Origin: 20CM-2-55-15 sp964633285
GTDB lineage: Bacteria; Acidobacteriota; Terriglobia; 20CM-2-55-15
Direction: 5' to 3'
Length of the DNA stretch: 64,000 bases
Assembly: GCA_964633285.1 (NCBI GenBank)
Contig: CAZWGA010000018.1
Coordinates: 28,970 to 92,969 of the forward strand
The position numbers and the translations under genes were made by a program. Below are positions 32,587 through 41,758 of the stretch, piece after piece. Within the stretch, counting starts at the first letter, position 1, and every line of letters begins with the position of its first letter. The notes under the pieces were generated by a model. The model had not been told where the DNA came from. It worked only from the letters and a program-made list of their open reading frames with translations, and did not search any database.

Positions 32587-35500
32587 ATGAAAAGAATATT
32601 TGCAACATTCGCGGCTATGTTGGTCCTTTGTCCTGTCGTGCTGGGACAGACCGTGGCCTCTCAAATTTCCGGAACCGTCCGGGATTCCTCAGGAGCTGTA
32701 TTGCCCGGCGTGGACCTCAAGGTGATAAACACGGACACAACCGCGTCGCGGACTGCCGTCACAACGGAAACGGGCGCCTATATATTTCCCAACCTGCCGG
32801 TGGGACGGTATCGACTGGAAGCGGCCCTGCCTGGGTTTTCGACATTCGCTCAGTCAGGCATCGTTCTTCAAGTGAACAGCAATCCGACGATCAATATTGA
32901 ACTAAAGGTCGGACAAGTCTCGTCCGTCCTCGAAGTACAGGCAGACGCGAACATGGTCGAGACGCGCAGCAATGTCATTGGTCAAGTCATCGACCAGCAG
33001 CGTGTTTCGGAACTTCCTCTGAATGGAAGAAATGTGACGCAATTAATCGCGCTGTTTGGCGCCGCTGTGCCAAATACCGGAGGAGGACTCGCGAGCAATC
33101 TGAATTATCCGACGGTCGCGGCCTTTTCGATCGCCGGTGGTCAGAATAACGCAACGAACTATTTTCTCGACGGGGCGACACACATCGATTCGCGGACGAA
33201 CGTCGGTCTGCCACTCCCGTTTCCTGATGCTCTTCAGGAATTCAAAGTAGAAACGAGCACGCTTCCGGCGAATTACGGGAGCCACCCTGGAGGAGCGGTT
33301 AATGCGGTCACGAAATCGGGAACGAATACGATCCACGGCGACGCGTTCTGGTTCGTACGCAACGGTGCAATGAATGCGCGAAACTTTTTTGCGCCTGTTC
33401 GCGATTCCTTAAAGCGGAACCAGTATGGTGGAGTCGTAGGTGGGCCGGTTGTCAAGGACAAGCTCTTCTTCTTCGAGGGATACCAAGGAACCATACAACG
33501 CACCGCTCCTGCAACCAACGTTGCTTTTGTTCCGACTGCCGATGTTCTGGCCGGAAACTTTCAATCGATCCTTGCGCCTCCCTGCCAGACTAAGCAGGTG
33601 AATCTACCGTCGTCGATCGCCAACAACAATGTTCTCCTTCCTGGACTCATCAACCCAGTTGCGTTGAAGGTCGCGTCACTGCTTCCGGTTTCGACAGATC
33701 CGTGTGGCAAGATCACATATGGCATCCCAAGCAATTCCAACGAATATCAATCCGTGAGCAGAGTCGATTGGCAGCGGAACCCGAAGGATTCGCTGTTCGC
33801 GCGATATTTCATCACCGACTACAGCCTACAAGCGTATTACGACAAGAAGAATCTCCTTACTGCGGGGACACCAGGATTGCGGGACCGCGTGCAGTCGGCA
33901 ACACTGGGTGACACGTACCTGTTGAGCGCGAATACCGTAAACTCATTCCGCTTTGGTTTCTCGCGGTCGGCTGTTCGCCGTGTCAATGCAGAAGGAGTTC
34001 CGACGACACAAGAATTGGGCTCCAATGTGTTTGCGCCGATCAAGAATTACTTTGGCCAGTTTCAGGTACCCGGATACTTCACCAGCAGTGCGATTCCAGG
34101 TTACGTGTTCAATAACCTGTTTAACATTAGTGAAGACGTCAGCATGACGCAGGGTAAACATCAACTGGCGTTCGGCTTCAATTATGTTCATGCACAAATG
34201 AACGCCCTTGGGCCATTCCAGATGAACCCACGCATGACGTTCAATGGACAGTCCGTGATCAACGGAGCCGCGACGGGCAACGCACTCGCATCATTCTTGA
34301 CTGGACGTATCGATACACTGTTGCAAGGCGGAGGACAGGTAGGCCGCGAAAACCAAAATCTTCCCGCGCTATATTTCCAGGACAACTGGAAAGTCTCGAC
34401 TCGGATCCAAGTTAACGCGGGCATTCGCTGGGATCCCTTTATCCCGCAGCAGGCTAAATACGGCTACGCGTCTCAGTTCGATCTCGCCAAATTCAATGCC
34501 GGAACAGTCAGTCAAGCCTTCGTCAATGCGCCGCCGGGTTTGACATTCCCCGGCGACACCGGTTATCCCGGCAACGCCGCGACGTCGCCGAGATACCTGG
34601 ATTTCGCTCCGAGGTTCGGTCTTGTTTACGATCCGAGAGGGCGTGGTACTGAGACGATACGTGCGGGATATGGGATTTTCTATGATACGAGCTACCTCTG
34701 GAACACGATGCATATTCCGTTGAACCCGCCATGGGGCTACACGATTACGGTCAACACGCCTCCCGGCGGACTCTCGAATCCGTGGCAAGGTTATGCGGGC
34801 GGAAACCCGTTCCCAGCCCCAACCGTTTTCCCGAAGAACTTTCAATTTCCGGCCGGAGGCACGTACGTTTTCGAGCCGCCAGACGCCAAAGCGACATATC
34901 TCCAACAGTGGAATCTCGCTTTGCAGAAACAACTGGCATCTGACTGGCTGGTTACTGCCTCGTATCTGGGAAACAAGACCACTCATCAATGGCTTGGTCA
35001 TGAAATGAATCCCGCCGTCTACATCCCTGGAAACTCCACTACGGGCAATACGAATGCGCGTAGGGTTTTCGCACTTTCAAAACCCTATGGGCAGTACTTC
35101 GGTAGCGCGGCCGCGGTTGACACAGCGGGAAATGCGAGCTACAACGCACTACTTCTTACGCTACAACATCGAATGAGCCACAGTTTTTCAGTGCTCACGA
35201 ATTACACGCTCTCGCATTGTTTGAATCAGGGAGAAGCCGGTCAGGACATCGTTAACTACTATCAGGATCCTCAGAACCGGCGCGCGGAATGGGGAAATTG
35301 CGCGGCGGATCGTCGCCAAATCGCAAACGCTTCTCTCGTTTTCAAGAGTCCGCAATTCCACTCCACATGGATAAAGCGGCTAGCGGGTGATTGGCAAGCA
35401 TCCGGGATTTACACCTTCACGACCGGCAGTTGGCTGACGGTCACCGATGGTACCGACATTTCACTCACTGGACTGGGCTCGGATAGACCCAATATTACAG

Positions 35501-35823
35501 CGGACTGGCATGTCGATAATCGAACGATCAAGCAGTGGTTCAATACCTCCGCGTTTACTAAGCAGCAGGCTGGTACATTCGGGAACGCAGGAAGATCTAC
35601 GATTCTCGGTCCATCGAATTGGAATTTGGATGCCGCGCTCTGGAGGACGTTCCGAGTTACTGAAAGCACCAAGATGGACTTGCGCGTGGAAGCATTCAAC
35701 GTGTTGAACCACACGCGATTCAATAATCCCGGTACTTCTCTGAGCAATGGGAACACGCTGGGCCAAATTAACACCGCCTTGGATCCGCGAATTATGCAAC
35801 TTGCGCTAAAAGTGAATTTTTAG
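32587..35823 (+). CDS. Oar-type TonB-dependent receptor (copy 2)
   Basis: 1078 residues, ATG 32587 with GGTGGAGG upstream. Signal peptide ATFAAMLVLCPVVLGQ. The carboxypeptidase-regulatory domain (ISGTVRDSSGAVLPGVDL, YIFPNLPVGRYRLEAALPGF) is followed by the plug start VSELPLNGRNVTQLI, NAVTKSGTNTIHG, and a barrel ending LALKVNF with terminal Phe. It is one of three closely related receptors (with 36180 and 49160) that share ELPLNGR, PFPDALQEF and the HRNQFGG-type motif. Such family expansion in one locus suggests uptake of several related ligands. Last gene of its operon. Confidence 0.88.
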   Translation: MKRIFATFAAMLVLCPVVLGQTVASQISGTVRDSSGAVLPGVDLKVINTDTTASRTAVTTETGAYIFPNLPVGRYRLEAALPGFSTFAQSGIVLQVNSNPTINIELKVGQVSSVLEVQADANMVETRSNVIGQVIDQQRVSELPLNGRNVTQLIALFGAAVPNTGGGLASNLNYPTVAAFSIAGGQNNATNYFLDGATHIDSRTNVGLPLPFPDALQEFKVETSTLPANYGSHPGGAVNAVTKSGTNTIHGDAFWFVRNGAMNARNFFAPVRDSLKRNQYGGVVGGPVVKDKLFFFEGYQGTIQRTAPATNVAFVPTADVLAGNFQSILAPPCQTKQVNLPSSIANNNVLLPGLINPVALKVASLLPVSTDPCGKITYGIPSNSNEYQSVSRVDWQRNPKDSLFARYFITDYSLQAYYDKKNLLTAGTPGLRDRVQSATLGDTYLLSANTVNSFRFGFSRSAVRRVNAEGVPTTQELGSNVFAPIKNYFGQFQVPGYFTSSAIPGYVFNNLFNISEDVSMTQGKHQLAFGFNYVHAQMNALGPFQMNPRMTFNGQSVINGAATGNALASFLTGRIDTLLQGGGQVGRENQNLPALYFQDNWKVSTRIQVNAGIRWDPFIPQQAKYGYASQFDLAKFNAGTVSQAFVNAPPGLTFPGDTGYPGNAATSPRYLDFAPRFGLVYDPRGRGTETIRAGYGIFYDTSYLWNTMHIPLNPPWGYTITVNTPPGGLSNPWQGYAGGNPFPAPTVFPKNFQFPAGGTYVFEPPDAKATYLQQWNLALQKQLASDWLVTASYLGNKTTHQWLGHEMNPAVYIPGNSTTGNTNARRVFALSKPYGQYFGSAAAVDTAGNASYNALLLTLQHRMSHSFSVLTNYTLSHCLNQGEAGQDIVNYYQDPQNRRAEWGNCAADRRQIANASLVFKSPQFHSTWIKRLAGDWQASGIYTFTTGSWLTVTDGTDISLTGLGSDRPNITADWHVDNRTIKQWFNTSAFTKQQAGTFGNAGRSTILGPSNWNLDAALWRTFRVTESTKMDLRVEAFNVLNHTRFNNPGTSLSNGNTLGQINTALDPRIMQLALKVNF

Positions 35824-35992
35824 TTACCAATTGCACTAGTAGTTGCTGACCGTCTTGGCCATACGCACGCGCTAAGACGTGTCAGCGCTAGTGCTGTAGA
35901 TCTTTCCATTTCATCGTCACGTCATCACGTCAGCATCACGTTCCCGTAGAGGCTTCGTAAGCCTCTCCTTAACGCCTGTCACAACTCTTGAT
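35824..35992. other. Intergenic stretch with nested imperfect hairpin and short direct repeats
   Basis: A long imperfect hairpin spans 35834-35893: arms CACTAG, GCTGAC and GTCTT pair with AAGAC, GTCAGC and CTAGTG around a 17-nt loop, with small bulges. No T-run follows, so it is not a classical intrinsic terminator, though it follows the receptor stop by about 10 nt. A short cluster of TCACGTCA-type repeats lies at 35911-35941. A second small hairpin (AGAGGCTT, CGT, AAGCCTCT) is at 35947-35965. No gene is visible. Confidence 0.45.
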
Positions 35993-36057
35993 TGTTGTAT
36001 TATCATCCCTACAACAGTCATATTTTTCTTGACACTCCTTCCCGGGCAGGATTAGCC
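35993..36057 (+). promoter_or_regulatory. Operator copy 5 and promoter of the seven-gene TonB-to-MFS operon
   Basis: Halves TGTTGTAT (35993-36000) and CTACAACA (36009-36016) flank the spacer TATCATCC. After 12 nt comes a consensus TTGACA (36029-36034), 17 nt, then TTAGCC (36052-36057) as a weak -10. A good -35 with a poor -10 is typical of promoters that need help from a bound activator, but a repressed promoter is also possible. Confidence 0.7.
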
Positions 36058-36179
36058 TCCTTGAGATTTCTCAACAGGACTTCGTTTTGGCATCACTCAA
36101 GTGTGAGCGGCTGACGCGTTATTTTGCGGATCTTTCATCCGCAGCCCGTCGGTCATCCTGGCACAGAGGGGAGAAGAGC

Positions 36180-39100
36180 ATGTTTGAATATCTAGCATCA
36201 GCGCGGCGGTTGTTGGCCGGTGTTTATCGAGGAGTAGGGAATACGCGTCGGCGAACTGCATGGCCCTTGTTGGCGATCGCTCTAGCGATGGCGCCGGCAG
36301 GGCTGGCGCAGACAGTCTCGGTCGCTCAACTTGCAGGTACCGTAGCTGACGAGTCCGGTGCCGCGATTCCCGGCGTCGAGGTGACCGTGACTCAGACTGA
36401 TACCGGTTTTGTTCGGTCCGTAATAACTGATGAACGCGGCGAATACTCGTTGCCTAGTCTGCCTGTGGGACCATACAAGCTGGTTGCGAAGCTGCCCGGG
36501 TTCAGCACGTTCGAACAGTCCGGCATTCTGCTGCGCGTCGGCGACACGCGGTCCGTCAATGTAGCGCTGAAAGTCGGCTCCGTCCAAGAACGAGTGGAAG
36601 TTGTTGCTGATGCCGGTCTCGTCGAGACCCAAGGCCTGAGCGTCGGAACCGTGACGTCGCAGGAAGTGCTCGTCAACTTGCCGCTTAACGGACGTCAGGC
36701 GACGCAGTTGCTGTTGCTCGAGGGTGCGGTCGATGCGGGCGGTGTCACAGCGGGCAACCGCGGCTATCCCGGGCAAGTTTCGATTTCCGTCGCCGGCGGT
36801 ACGGGCAATAGCACGCAATACCTGGTTGATGGTGGATATAACAATGATCCGCAGGCAAACGGCGGAAATATCCTGCCATTTCCGGATGCACTCCAGGAGT
36901 TTCGCACCGAGGGCGGTGTGCGGGATGCCCGCTACGGCATGTCGACAGGCGCAACGGTCAATGCCGTCACGAAGTCGGGCACGAACCAATTTCACGGCAA
37001 CGCCTTTTACTTCATGCGCGATCACAAGTTCAACTCCATCCGATTTTTTGAAAAGGCGGAGAACGGCGGTCTCGGCCGTGACGATGGTCTGCACCGCAAT
37101 CAATTCGGTGGAACCATCGGTGGACCGGTCAAGCATGACAAGCTGTTCTTCTTTGCCGGCGTCCAGGCCACGAACAACAATGTGGCGCCGCTTGGCAATG
37201 ACCAATTCCTTCCGACGGCGGACATGCTGAAGGGAGACTTTACGAAAGTCATGTCTGCGGCGTGCCGCGGAGGCACGGCACGCACACTAGGCGCACCATT
37301 TGTGAATAACAAAGTGGATCCAGCGTTATTCCACCCGCTGTCGCTGAAGATCCTCAGCATGGTTCCGGCGGTCAATCCCGCTCTCGATCCGGACGGTTGC
37401 GGCCGATTTCCCTTCCCGCAGGCGAACAACGACAAGGAACAGCAGATCGTCTCACGCGTCGATTATCAGTTGTCGTCGAAGAAGAAAATCTTCTTCCGCG
37501 ATTTCTTGGCTCACTTTAAGCACCCGGCGGCGTTCGACAAGGATCATCCGAATCTGCTCCAGGCGACGGGTAACGGCAGCGGCAATCGCGCGCTCCAACA
37601 CACCATCGCGACGGGTATGGATTACGTGGTGACACCGAACATGGTCTCATCCAGCCGGTTTGCGCTTCAGCACACTTTCGCCGTTCGCGAGAACGGCGTC
37701 GGTGTCCCGACGCTGGGCATGCTTGGCGTGAAGTCTTTCATGTATACCGAAGGCAAGATTCCCGGACAGGACATGCTCAAAGCCGGCCTTTTTGCTTCAG
37801 GGAACACCGGCACTTTTTATGTGGACACGCCGCAACTTTCTGAAGACATCACCTGGACTAAAGGCGCGCACACGCTGGCATTCGGCGCTTCATGGACGCG
37901 TCCGAAATCCGATGGTGATGGCCCATTTCAAGCGGACGGACAGTTCGCCTTCAGCGGCATCGTCACGAGCGGCACGACGCAGACCAGCGGCGGTTTGAAT
38001 TTCGCGGACTTCCTGTTGGGTTATCCATCCGACTATCAGTTGGGAGGCAGTCAGCTCAACAACGAGTATGTTCACGCCGTGGGAAGCTATGCGAACGATA
38101 TCTGGCGCGTCAGCCGCAGAATCACCATCAACTATGGAATCCGCTGGGAGCCGTTCCTGGCGCCCAAAGACAGCAATGGCTTTACGACCGGATTCGTGCG
38201 CGACAACTTCGACAAAGGAATTCGCAGTACGGTATATCCGAACGCGCCGATCGGCCTGCTGTTCAGCGGTGATCCCGGCTTCCCGGCGAACAAGGCAAAC
38301 AGCTTCAACCAGTACAAACAGTTCGCACCGCGGTTCGGCTTCGTCGTGGATCCTAAGGGCGATGGCGCGCAGACGATTCGTGCCGGCTTCGGCATCTACT
38401 ATGATTCGCCCAAGCTCTGGACGACCGCACACCACATGCTCAACGCGCCATACGGCAATACGGTCCACGCCACCTTACCGCTGTCATGCTCAGGACAGCC
38501 CAGCAAGAATGGCTGCCCGGTCAACTTCCTCGATCCGTGGAGTTCAACGCCGGGCGGCGATCCGCTCGTTGCGATCAATTACCAGCACATGGGCGAACCC
38601 GTGAAACTGCCGCCGCACGACGCGAAGTTCCCGGCAACCGGTGTGTACGTCAGCATGCCGACGGACGCTCATCCCATGCGCTCCTACCAATACAACGTTT
38701 CGTATCAGCGCCAGATCAGGACGAGCTTCCTGCTCGACGTCACCTATATCGGGAACCAGCAGCGCCATATCTGGATCGCGGGCTATCCGGAGAACCCGGC
38801 CGTCTACATTCCGGGTACCTGCACGGCAGGACAGTACGGTTTGACGGCAGCGGGCCCGTGCTCCAACACGACCACGGCCAACCGCCAGGCGCGCGCGATC
38901 CTGACATTGCTCAATCCGGCCGCCGGCGCTTTGTACAACGTCAATACGGGAGGGATGACAGGAATTTCTCAGTTGTACACGGACGCGGAAGGTCACTACA
39001 ACGGCTTGAAAGTCAGTATGCAAAAGCGACTGAGTTCCGGTTGGAGTGCGAGCGTGAACTATACCTACAGCAAGTGCATCAATCAGGGCGAGCCGTCGAC

Positions 39101-39731
39101 CGATATTGGCTGGAGTATTCCGGGCGAGCTTAAAGATCCATACAAAGATCCGCACCCGGACGTCTCGCTGGCGACGGGCCCTTGCGCTGCGGATCGCCGC
39201 CACCTGTTCAATTCGAACACTGTCTTGCGGAGTCCAGGCCTCGGTCATGGTATCGCCAAACTCATTACCAAGGGTTGGCAGGCCGGATTCATTTTGCAGA
39301 TGCGTACGGGTTCGGCACTCACGCCGGGCGTTACCAACGACAACGCGCTTACGGGCGAACCGAATCAGCGTCCGGTGATCGTGCAGGGCGTGGATCCGTA
39401 CCTGTCTTCGCCGACGTGGGTCAATAATCACACGCAACTGCAGTGGCTCAATATGGCTGCCTTTGCGAATGCACCTGCCGGAACACGCGGCAACGCTGTT
39501 CGCGGCACAATCTTCGGACCTGGATTCTGGAATTCGGACCTGGCCTTTTCGCGTAACCTCAGCTTTGCGGAATCCAAGCGTGTCGAATTGCGCGTCGAAG
39601 CATTCAACTTGTTCAATACGGTGAACTGGGCGAATCCGAATGTCACGGTTGACAACGCGAATGCAGGCCGCATTACCAATACGTCTGGCGATCCGCGGAT
39701 TATGCAGTTTGCGTTGAAGTACGCGTTCTAG
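36180..39731 (+). CDS. Oar-type TonB-dependent receptor (copy 3)
   Basis: 1183 residues from ATG 36180; GAGGGGAGA lies just upstream, and the extra 31 codons before it have no ribosome site and overlap the promoter leader. A long basic N-region precedes the signal core (WPLLAIALAMAPAGLAQ). Carboxypeptidase-regulatory domain: LAGTVADESGAAIPGVEVTV. Plug: VNLPLNGRQATQLLLLEG and NAVTKSGTNQFHG. Terminal strand FALKYAF. It has a higher-GC third position and more synonymous C/G than the neighbouring copy 2, so it may have a different history. Heads the largest operon of the locus (receptor, TIM barrel, ThuA, PQQ, VOC, DUF1080, MFS). Confidence 0.88.
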   Translation: MFEYLASARRLLAGVYRGVGNTRRRTAWPLLAIALAMAPAGLAQTVSVAQLAGTVADESGAAIPGVEVTVTQTDTGFVRSVITDERGEYSLPSLPVGPYKLVAKLPGFSTFEQSGILLRVGDTRSVNVALKVGSVQERVEVVADAGLVETQGLSVGTVTSQEVLVNLPLNGRQATQLLLLEGAVDAGGVTAGNRGYPGQVSISVAGGTGNSTQYLVDGGYNNDPQANGGNILPFPDALQEFRTEGGVRDARYGMSTGATVNAVTKSGTNQFHGNAFYFMRDHKFNSIRFFEKAENGGLGRDDGLHRNQFGGTIGGPVKHDKLFFFAGVQATNNNVAPLGNDQFLPTADMLKGDFTKVMSAACRGGTARTLGAPFVNNKVDPALFHPLSLKILSMVPAVNPALDPDGCGRFPFPQANNDKEQQIVSRVDYQLSSKKKIFFRDFLAHFKHPAAFDKDHPNLLQATGNGSGNRALQHTIATGMDYVVTPNMVSSSRFALQHTFAVRENGVGVPTLGMLGVKSFMYTEGKIPGQDMLKAGLFASGNTGTFYVDTPQLSEDITWTKGAHTLAFGASWTRPKSDGDGPFQADGQFAFSGIVTSGTTQTSGGLNFADFLLGYPSDYQLGGSQLNNEYVHAVGSYANDIWRVSRRITINYGIRWEPFLAPKDSNGFTTGFVRDNFDKGIRSTVYPNAPIGLLFSGDPGFPANKANSFNQYKQFAPRFGFVVDPKGDGAQTIRAGFGIYYDSPKLWTTAHHMLNAPYGNTVHATLPLSCSGQPSKNGCPVNFLDPWSSTPGGDPLVAINYQHMGEPVKLPPHDAKFPATGVYVSMPTDAHPMRSYQYNVSYQRQIRTSFLLDVTYIGNQQRHIWIAGYPENPAVYIPGTCTAGQYGLTAAGPCSNTTTANRQARAILTLLNPAAGALYNVNTGGMTGISQLYTDAEGHYNGLKVSMQKRLSSGWSASVNYTYSKCINQGEPSTDIGWSIPGELKDPYKDPHPDVSLATGPCAADRRHLFNSNTVLRSPGLGHGIAKLITKGWQAGFILQMRTGSALTPGVTNDNALTGEPNQRPVIVQGVDPYLSSPTWVNNHTQLQWLNMAAFANAPAGTRGNAVRGTIFGPGFWNSDLAFSRNLSFAESKRVELRVEAFNLFNTVNWANPNVTVDNANAGRITNTSGDPRIMQFALKYAF

Positions 39732-39738
39732 ATTCCGT

Positions 39739-40794
39739 ATGGAAGAAGCGAAGCGTTCTCGTCGCGAGGTCCTGAAGTTGCTAGGCGCTGCCCCGTTTAT
39801 AACTCAGCGCGGGCAGCGCGCGCGACCGCAGGTCGAAGGCAGCGTGACGCCATCGCCCACATCGGTTCCCGGCGGCAAGCCGTTGCTGACGCTTTATTCT
39901 ATTTCCCTGCAGTGGGCCGACTACGACGAGGCCGCGGATACCGCGGCCAAAGCGGGTTGGCCCGCCATCGGTTGGACCGTGAGAGGCGGAGGGCATGTTC
40001 TGCCGGAAAACGTCGTGCGCGATTTGCCCAAAGCGGTCGCGGCGGCAAAAAAAGCAGGGCTCCAGGTTCCTATCATTATTACCCCCGTCCGCGACGCCGA
40101 AGTGCCGTACGCCGAGGCGTATCTAGATACGATGAACAAGCTCGGCCTTCGCTACTACCAGGCGCCACCACTCGGTCAGTACGACTACAGCAAGGATCTT
40201 CAACCCCAACTCGACATCTGGAAGCCACGTATCGAGCGGCTTGCCGAACTGAACGAGAAGTACGGAACCACAGCCGTCTACCACGTTGAAGGCGGCGCCG
40301 GAAATATCGGAGGTGGTGCGTGGGACCTCTGGCTCGCTGTCAAAGATTTCGATACGCGGTATGTGGGTATGGATCTCGATCTCGGTCACGCCACGATGAA
40401 AGGTGGTCCCGAGGTGTGGGAGATGATCCGATTCGCTCACAAAAGTATTTTGTCGTTCGCGAGTAAGGATATCCGCTGGGCGAAAAAGACCGACGCCGCT
40501 CAGGGGCCTCGCCGTTCCGATCCGAGCGAAGACTGGCCATGGACCGCGGAATATGTGGTTCCCGGTACCGGAATGGTCAACTTCAAAGCCGCGTTTGAAT
40601 ACATGAAGGCCATCGGTTTCGCCGGATCGTTCCTGCACTACAGCGAGTATTTCGTCAACGTTCCCGGTGTGAACGAGCCCGTCAGCCTGCTGCGGCCCGA
40701 CATTCCGAAACAAATGCCGAAGGCGCTCTACATCAGCAACCTTCGCCGCGACTACGACTTTTTCTCGAAGCTTCTTAAGGACACGGGATTCTAA
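39739..40794 (+). CDS. Xylose-isomerase-like TIM-barrel protein with Tat-like leader (copy 3)
   Basis: 351 residues, ATG 39739, 7 nt after the receptor stop. The leader contains SRREVLKLLGAAPF, a twin-arginine pattern. Barrel blocks: LLTLYSISLQWADYDEAADTAAKAGWP, VYHVEGGAGNIGGGAWDLW, VGMDLDLGHATMKGG, SFASKDIRW, VVPGTGMVNFKAAFEYM and FLHYSEYF. Unlike copies 1 and 2 it has no Gly/Arg tract: the loop before the PGTG block is short and ordinary. It starts from a different substrate-end motif (SISLQW versus DAYTRHLHW), so probably not the same reaction. The ThuA gene follows after 2 nt. Confidence 0.82.
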   Translation: MEEAKRSRREVLKLLGAAPFITQRGQRARPQVEGSVTPSPTSVPGGKPLLTLYSISLQWADYDEAADTAAKAGWPAIGWTVRGGGHVLPENVVRDLPKAVAAAKKAGLQVPIIITPVRDAEVPYAEAYLDTMNKLGLRYYQAPPLGQYDYSKDLQPQLDIWKPRIERLAELNEKYGTTAVYHVEGGAGNIGGGAWDLWLAVKDFDTRYVGMDLDLGHATMKGGPEVWEMIRFAHKSILSFASKDIRWAKKTDAAQGPRRSDPSEDWPWTAEYVVPGTGMVNFKAAFEYMKAIGFAGSFLHYSEYFVNVPGVNEPVSLLRPDIPKQMPKALYISNLRRDYDFFSKLLKDTGF

Positions 40795-40796
40795 AT

Positions 40797-41726
40797 ATGA
40801 AAAAGAAACTGATGTTCCTGTTTGCGGCGATCTTCGTCATCGCCGTGTCGACGCTGCCTCAGGCTCAAACCCCATCTCAACCTCCCGCCCAGCGCGGTGG
40901 CCGCGGTGGCGGTGGCGGAGGCGGCGGTGCGCAAGGGGATCCGTGGCCCGGAAAGAAAAAGCTGCTTGCTGTTGCAGACACGCAGAGCGGTTTTCATCAC
41001 GATTCCATCTCGCATGCGCTTGCGACCGTGGAGCAGATCGGCCGGCAATCCGGTGCTTATGTGACGATCATCGCGACCGACTCGCAGCTCATCACCAAAG
41101 GGCAGGTGGCAGGGACCGGACGCTATGAAGGCCGAGGCGTCAACGCCCGAACGTTGGATTATTACGACGCGGTATTCATGTTGCCCAGCGGCTATGGTGT
41201 GTTGTCGGATCAGCAGAAGAAAGATCTGTTGGCGTTTGTGCACGACGACGGCAAGGGCCTCGTCGTCGGTCATGCGACGGGCGTAGCATTCACGACTTGG
41301 CCCGAGTTTGGTGAAATGGTGGGCGGCTACATGGATAGCGAGTTCAACGCCAACGCGCGCATCATCGTTGAGGATCCAAAGTTTCCAGGCGCCGACGCGT
41401 GGGGAGCTTCGTCGTTCATGTTTGACGACCAGCATCCTGTGTTCAAGGCACCGTACTCGCGCGACCGGATCCACGTGATCATGCGTCTAGATCCGTCAAG
41501 CCTATCAGAACAGAATCGTCAGCGTCGGCCGGATGGTGACTTTGCGGTGGTTTGGGCGAAGTCGTATGGCAAGGGGCGAGTGTACAACGCCGGCTGGGGA
41601 CATCCCGACACGACATGGGACGATCCGCATTTTCAAAAGATGATGCTCGAAGCGATCAAGTGGGCCATGGGAGTCACGTCAGCGGATGTGACTCCGCGGC
41701 CATTTCCTGGCGTGACGGCAAAGTAG
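40797..41726 (+). CDS. Exported ThuA-domain protein (copy 3)
   Basis: 309 residues, ATG 40797. Signal peptide LMFLFAAIFVIAVSTLPQAQ, a Gly/Arg tract, then DPWPGKKKLLAVADTQSGFHHDSI, near-identical to copy 1 at 12218. Further blocks: YDAVFMLPSGYG, LLAFVHDDGKGLVVGHATG, DDQHPVFKAPYSRDRIHVIMRLD and DGDFAVVWAKSYGKGRVYNAG. The pairing with a TIM-barrel gene (2-nt gap) and PQQ dehydrogenase repeats the arrangement elsewhere in the locus and supports a shared pathway. ThuA homologues are linked to keto-disaccharide metabolism; direct chemistry for this subgroup is unknown to me. Confidence 0.83.
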   Translation: MKKKLMFLFAAIFVIAVSTLPQAQTPSQPPAQRGGRGGGGGGGGAQGDPWPGKKKLLAVADTQSGFHHDSISHALATVEQIGRQSGAYVTIIATDSQLITKGQVAGTGRYEGRGVNARTLDYYDAVFMLPSGYGVLSDQQKKDLLAFVHDDGKGLVVGHATGVAFTTWPEFGEMVGGYMDSEFNANARIIVEDPKFPGADAWGASSFMFDDQHPVFKAPYSRDRIHVIMRLDPSSLSEQNRQRRPDGDFAVVWAKSYGKGRVYNAGWGHPDTTWDDPHFQKMMLEAIKWAMGVTSADVTPRPFPGVTAK

Positions 41727-41758
41727 CTCCAGCTTTTTTACCGAGGTGAGCTTTCATC

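Noticed and set aside
36282..37205. Long minus-strand open frame of 307 codons inside receptor copy 3
   Set aside because: It is antisense to a clearly coding receptor, its translation is rich in Arg/His/Cys with no domain, and it has no ribosome site; it is a by-product of high-GC codon use.
38544..39437. Minus-strand open frame of 297 codons inside receptor copy 3
   Set aside because: Antisense shadow of the barrel region with no motif and a composition unlike real genes here.
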